Assembly: GCA_965198895.1 (NCBI GenBank)
Contig: OZ240676.1
Coordinates: 1,240,001-1,304,000 of the forward strand
Direction: 5' to 3'
Origin: LMUY01 sp965198895
GTDB taxonomy: Bacteria > Pseudomonadota > Alphaproteobacteria > Acetobacterales > Acetobacteraceae
DNA length: 64,000 nucleotides
Shown: positions 60,558-64,000 of the stretch, piece after piece
How the letters are laid out: the number at the start of each line of letters is the position of its first letter
Position numbering within the stretch: position 1 is the stretch's first letter
The notes under the pieces: generated by a model
The model's input: only the letters and a program-made list of their open reading frames with translations
Told to the model about the DNA's origin: nothing
Databases searched by the model: none
Translations under genes and position numbers: made by a program

Positions 60558-62063
60558 CTATAGGGGCTCGGGCGCTGCCGGACGCTCATCCGCCTGCGCC
60601 GTGACAGCCGGCGCTTGTGGACGTTGCTGCAGCAATTGCCAGATCGCAGCGTCGCGATGGTAGAAATCGGGGCGGAATTGCAGCGTCCCGCCGGTGTCCA
60701 CGAACGCGGTCTGGTAGACCACGAACACCGGCACTGGCGTCGGCAGGTCGACCCGGGTGGTGTTGCCCGCCGCGATCCCCTGGTCGATCACCTCGATCGG
60801 ACGGTCCATCAACAAGGCAGCGAAGTCGCGCGGGTTCTGCACGCGGATGCAGCCATGGCTGATACGGCGGTTCTCACGGTTGAAGATGACGGCGCGATCC
60901 GGCGTGTCGTGCAGATACACGTCGAACTTGTTCGGCATGTCGAACATGATCAGGCCGAGCCCGGCGTCGGGGCCCGGGAGCTGCTCGGCCTCGCCACCGG
61001 CCAGCAGGATCATCTTGTTCTTCGTCAAGTAATTCGGGTCGCGACTGAGCTTGGGCAGGATCTCCGCCTTGGTGATATCGGCCGGGATGACCCAGGGCGG
61101 GTTGTAGAAACTGGCGTCGATCGTCGCGCTGAACTCGGGGCTTTGGTTCTGCAGGACATCCTCGCCGACGACCACGCGCGTCGAGAACACCGGCTTGTCG
61201 GCGCGGTACAGCACCAGCCGCTCGTCGGCGACGTTGACCCAGGCGCGGCTCGCCGGCAGTTCCCGCGGCAGCCAGCGTTGGCGTTCGAGGTTCACCTCGA
61301 TCGTGCGCAAACGGTCGGTCAAGCCGCGGCTGGCCGCCGGGTTGGCGCCGCGGACCGCCTGCAGGGCCAGGCGCAGCATCCGGTAGCTCGGCGATGTCGG
61401 GGCCAGTGCCTCGATCACGCGCGCCGGGTCGGGGGCGTCGAGCGCGTCGTCGAGCACGGCCGCCACATCGACCGGCTCAGGCGTCAAAACCTCGTCGTCT
61501 TTGCGGCGCTCGACCGGCACGGCGCCCCGGGCGAGCGCGTCGGCGTACGACAGGGCGGCGTCCGACAGGAGCACCTCGCGTTCGAGCGGCGTTAGTGCCC
61601 CGCCATTGCGCAGCAGGCTGGCGTGGAACAGTTCGGGGTCGAGGCCCTGGTCGCGGGCGCGCAGCACGGCCGCCACGAGCGAATCGGCCTGCTCTTGCCG
61701 GGTCGCCCAGACACGATCGAAGTCGTGGCGCGCGTAAAAGCGGTTCAACAACCCGGCATTCAGGTGCGCGCCGGAGACGACCAACTCACGCTGGCCGTCG
61801 ATCAGGTCGTGCAGATCCGTGTTGGTTTGCGGTGCCAGCACACTGGGAAAGTCGCGGGGATCGGTGTCGGTTTGGGGCGTCAGCACGCTGGCCACGTCAT
61901 CGAGCCTTGGATCGTCGCTGCACGCAGCCAATGCCAAGGCCGCGGCGAGAGCCATCGTGCCCTTCACCACCGTGGCGCGCCGGGACAGCTGCACCCCTTC
62001 GGCGAGCGATGGCGTCGAGTGACCGATGCCGTCCTTGCGCCACGGCTTACCCACTGCTGCCAT
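60558..62063 (-). CDS. YcbB-like L,D-transpeptidase lipoprotein
   Basis: A 501-residue peptidoglycan cross-linking enzyme. The N-terminal signal ends in a lipobox (LALAAC). After a linker, a YcbB-type scaffold domain precedes the YkuD catalytic domain. The catalytic motif is ISHGCIRVQNP, Cys about residue 405, with an upstream His in YLHDTPDRAVIF. A repeat near the N-terminus (SVLTPQTDTDPRDF then SVLAPQTNTDLHDL) is a small internal duplication. The start is ATG 62063; TTG 62114 is less likely. Divergent from the small lipoprotein. Confidence 0.9.
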   Translation of the reverse strand: MAAVGKPWRKDGIGHSTPSLAEGVQLSRRATVVKGTMALAAALALAACSDDPRLDDVASVLTPQTDTDPRDFPSVLAPQTNTDLHDLIDGQRELVVSGAHLNAGLLNRFYARHDFDRVWATRQEQADSLVAAVLRARDQGLDPELFHASLLRNGGALTPLEREVLLSDAALSYADALARGAVPVERRKDDEVLTPEPVDVAAVLDDALDAPDPARVIEALAPTSPSYRMLRLALQAVRGANPAASRGLTDRLRTIEVNLERQRWLPRELPASRAWVNVADERLVLYRADKPVFSTRVVVGEDVLQNQSPEFSATIDASFYNPPWVIPADITKAEILPKLSRDPNYLTKNKMILLAGGEAEQLPGPDAGLGLIMFDMPNKFDVYLHDTPDRAVIFNRENRRISHGCIRVQNPRDFAALLMDRPIEVIDQGIAAGNTTRVDLPTPVPVFVVYQTAFVDTGGTLQFRPDFYHRDAAIWQLLQQRPQAPAVTAQADERPAAPEPL

Positions 62064-62100
62064 TCCACAACCTTCACAACTCGTGCCACAGGAGAATTGA

Positions 62101-62117
62101 CTCTTGGTTGACAAGAG
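62101..62117. promoter_or_regulatory. Short hairpin in the divergent promoter region
   Basis: CTCTTG-GTTGA-CAAGAG, perfect 6-bp arms, midway between the L,D-transpeptidase and lipoprotein genes. It may be an operator. Confidence 0.3.
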
Positions 62118-62166
62118 CCGTTTGATTTTGCGTTGTCTACGTGCGTCTCAACAGAAGGAAAAGCGT

Positions 62167-62361
62167 ATGGTCGCAATTTTTGGAACAAGTCTCCGTAACA
62201 CGCTGGTCCGCGGCGCGGTGATGGCTGCCGTCGTGGTGCCCATGTCGCTGCTTGCGGCGTGTTCGCAGCCGGCGCCCGCTCCGCAGCCGGCGGTGTATCA
62301 GGCTCCGCCGCCGCCGCCGCCGGCTCCGATGCCCACGGGGGTTCCGCCAGCCCGCGGCTAG
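62167..62361 (+). CDS. Small proline-rich lipoprotein
   Basis: A 64-residue protein with a lipoprotein signal (VVVPMSLLAACSQ, lipobox LAAC). The mature part is nearly all Pro, Ala and Gln (QAPPPPPPAPMPTG), so it would be a short extended surface or periplasmic tail. AAGGAAAAG precedes the ATG. Divergent from the L,D-transpeptidase. Function not known. Confidence 0.7.
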   Translation: MVAIFGTSLRNTLVRGAVMAAVVVPMSLLAACSQPAPAPQPAVYQAPPPPPPAPMPTGVPPARG

Positions 62362-62384
62362 TCTCTAGCCCAAGGCCTTGAGCG

Positions 62385-62414
62385 CGCACCCTGCCACGCG
62401 AGTGGCAGGGTGCG
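62385..62414. terminator. Bidirectional terminator hairpin
   Basis: A perfect 13-bp stem (CGCACCCTGCCAC/GTGGCAGGGTGCG) with GCGA loop between the convergent lipoprotein and ABC permease genes. No T-run follows. Confidence 0.7.
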
Positions 62415-62440
62415 TCATCGGCCGTTCTGCACGGGTTAGC

Positions 62441-63451
62441 TCACCGCACCCTCGGGTCCAGCACGCGGTAGGCCAGATCCGCCACCAGGTTCAGCGCCAC
62501 ATAGGTCAGCCCGATCACCAGGGTGGCCCCCAACACCGCGTTCATGTCGGCGTTCAGCAGCGAACCGGTAAGGTATTGGCCGATTCCGGGCCACGAGAAC
62601 ACCGTCTCCGTCAGCACCGCGCCTTCCAGCAGCCCGGCATAGGTCAGGGCCAGCACGGTCACCAACCGCACGCCGATGTTGGCGAACGCGTGGCGCCACA
62701 CGACGCGCATCGCGGACAGCCCTTTGGCGCGGGCGGTGATGATGTATTCACCGGATAGCGCGTCCAGCATGAAGCCGCGGGTCATTCGCGCGATGGTCGC
62801 AAGGTTGGTCACCGCCAACACCAGCGATGGCAGCACCAGGTGCGCGACCGCGTCGTGAAAACTGTCCCAGTCGCCGGCCAGCGCCGCGTCCACCGTCAGC
62901 AGTCCGGTGACGGGGGGGACCATGTCCTGGAACACCACGTCCTGCCGCCCCGGGCCCGGGGCCCAGCCGAGTTTGGCGTAGAACACCAGCAAGGCCAGTA
63001 GCGCCAGCACGAACACCGGGATCGACCAGCCGCATAACGTGCCGACGCGAATCGCCTGGTCCGCCCAGCTGCCCCGGCGCACCGCGGCGAGCACGCCGAG
63101 CGGAATTCCGACCACCGTCGCGATCACGATTGCGACGGTGGCCAGCTCCATCGTGGCCGGGAAGAACGTCGCGATGTCGGTGGTGACCCTATGCGACGTC
63201 ATCACGGAGCGGCCGAGGTCGCCGTGCAGCAGGCTGACCAAGTAGCGCCAGAACTGGATCGGCAGCGGCTGGTCGAGCCCCATGGCGTGCCGGGTCGCCT
63301 CCACCACGGATTGCGGGGCACGGTCGCCCACCACGGCGAGCACCGGGTCGATCGGCACCACGCGGCCGATCAGGAAGGTGATCAGCACGAGGCCGAACAG
63401 CGTGATGGGCACGCTGCCCAGCGTGCCCGCCAAACCGCGGAGGCGCCTCAA
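62441..63451 (-). CDS. Peptide-type ABC transporter permease (DppB class)
   Basis: A 336-residue permease with an N-terminal helix, a periplasmic domain (DPVLAVVGDRAPQSVVEATRHAMGLDQPL) typical of DppB, and core EAA loop ITARAKGLSAMRVVWRHAFAN. The start is a TTG that overlaps the stop of the binding-protein gene (TTGA). The second permease and ATPases are not in this window downstream; a hairpin and a convergent gene follow. Confidence 0.92.
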   Translation of the reverse strand: MRRLRGLAGTLGSVPITLFGLVLITFLIGRVVPIDPVLAVVGDRAPQSVVEATRHAMGLDQPLPIQFWRYLVSLLHGDLGRSVMTSHRVTTDIATFFPATMELATVAIVIATVVGIPLGVLAAVRRGSWADQAIRVGTLCGWSIPVFVLALLALLVFYAKLGWAPGPGRQDVVFQDMVPPVTGLLTVDAALAGDWDSFHDAVAHLVLPSLVLAVTNLATIARMTRGFMLDALSGEYIITARAKGLSAMRVVWRHAFANIGVRLVTVLALTYAGLLEGAVLTETVFSWPGIGQYLTGSLLNADMNAVLGATLVIGLTYVALNLVADLAYRVLDPRVR

Positions 63452-64000
63452 GCTTTCGCGATGTCCGTATACCGCGTGCCGTCGGACAGCGTGCCGAGCG
63501 TGAAGCCGCTCACGCCCTTGCGCAGCACCGCCACGCCGACCTGCTGCTGGAAGATCACGAACGGGGCGCGCTGCATGAAGTCCTTCTGCAGCTGCTCGTA
63601 ATCGGCGACGCGCTTGGTGGCGTCGGTTTCCTTCAACGCGTCCAGGGCGCGGCCGTTCAGGTCCTTGTCCTCCCACTTGGAGCGCCAGGCGACGGTGCGG
63701 TTGGTCGAGGCGTCGCTGTTGTCGGTGTTCTCGCAGAACGTCTGAGCGTTGGAGTTCGGGTCGAGGTAGTCGCTGCCCCACCGCAGCATCGCCATCTGGT
63801 GCTGGCGCGCCCGGGTCTTGGTGATGACCTGGCGAAACTCGCCGGCGATCAGCTGCACCTGGATGCCGATGGCGGCCAAATCCGCCTGCACCGCCTGCGC
63901 CACGTCGCTGAACGGGGGCGCGGACTGGTGGTCCAGCGTCACCGTGAAGCCCTTCTCCAACCCGGCCTGCTTCATCAGGGCCTTGGCCTTGTCGACGTCC
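63448..64000 (-). CDS. Peptide-type ABC solute-binding protein, C-terminal part
   Basis: The last about 183 residues of a DppA/OppA-like binding protein (family 5); the start is beyond the window edge. AQAVQADLAAIGIQVQL and MAMLRWGSDYLDPNSNAQTF are typical of this family. It is coupled to the permease that follows. Confidence 0.93.
   Translation of the reverse strand, partial: DVDKAKALMKQAGLEKGFTVTLDHQSAPPFSDVAQAVQADLAAIGIQVQLIAGEFRQVITKTRARQHQMAMLRWGSDYLDPNSNAQTFCENTDNSDASTNRTVAWRSKWEDKDLNGRALDALKETDATKRVADYEQLQKDFMQRAPFVIFQQQVGVAVLRKGVSGFTLGTLSDGTRYTDIAKA

Overview
The window is GC-rich chromosomal DNA from an alphaproteobacterium, most likely Acetobacteraceae or a close Rhodospirillales relative. 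The reasons are the full 14-gene nuo operon, a mitochondrial-type NDUFS4-like complex I subunit, the tig-clpP-clpX-lon block, the dnaA-rpsT-enoyl-CoA hydratase-mutM-ubiE-coaBC-dut order, and the many 1-4 bp ATGA/GTGA/TTGA gene overlaps. The assignment rests on gene order and protein features, not on a database search.

Layout. 1-15,790 (minus strand): nuoABCDEF, a pentapeptide-repeat gene, nuoGHIJKLMN, a maltose-O-acetyltransferase-like gene and coaX (cut by the window edge). 15,900-16,640: tRNA-Asp, a small lipoprotein, tRNA-Val. 16,640-22,710: the proteostasis block lon, clpX, clpP, tig, then tRNA-Leu and an IclR regulator. 23,700-31,370: replication and housekeeping genes dnaN, dnaA, rpsT, an enoyl-CoA hydratase, mutM, ubiE, coaBC and dut. 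31,450-34,500: a NitT/TauT-type ABC system with a double permease. 34,500-44,670: mixed housekeeping and small genes (sulfotransferase, aat, a tandem pair of exported paralogues, a MsrQ-like membrane protein, Nudix hydrolase, AlaX editing protein, sseA, metC, hisI, a PaiB-like protein). 44,700-55,560: accessory metabolism, with a Hint-glycosyltransferase fusion, a sugar-type ABC importer lacking its ATPase, a TRAP transporter, a GntR/FCD regulator and a DapA-family lyase. 55,600-58,500: tRNA-Arg, NDUFS4-like subunit, tRNA-Pro, DUF192 protein and an AcuC-type deacetylase. 58,570-60,560: a patch of visibly lower GC with two unfamiliar convergent genes. 60,560-64,000: an L,D-transpeptidase, a tiny lipoprotein and the edge of a peptide-type ABC operon.

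How the parts work together. The nuo operon is one translationally coupled unit, and the distant NDUFS4-like gene probably serves the same complex. Tig, ClpXP and Lon form the usual folding and degradation set. The GntR/FCD gene sits beside a perfect ACTGACATGTCAGT palindrome, and the same 12-bp core recurs upstream of the ABC operon, so one regulator may control TRAP, ABC and DapA-family genes as a single uptake and catabolism regulon.

Most unusual points: (i) the 227-residue low-GC protein at 58,766 carries an LTGC...H pair spaced like the catalytic Cys/His of CNF/BLF1-type glutamine-deamidase toxins; (ii) a single 872-residue protein joins an N-terminal Hint (hedgehog/intein) domain, two novel tandem domains and a glycosyltransferase; (iii) the repeated palindromic operator; (iv) a pentapeptide-repeat gene inside the nuo operon; and (v) local absence of birA and ubiB from otherwise conserved neighbourhoods.
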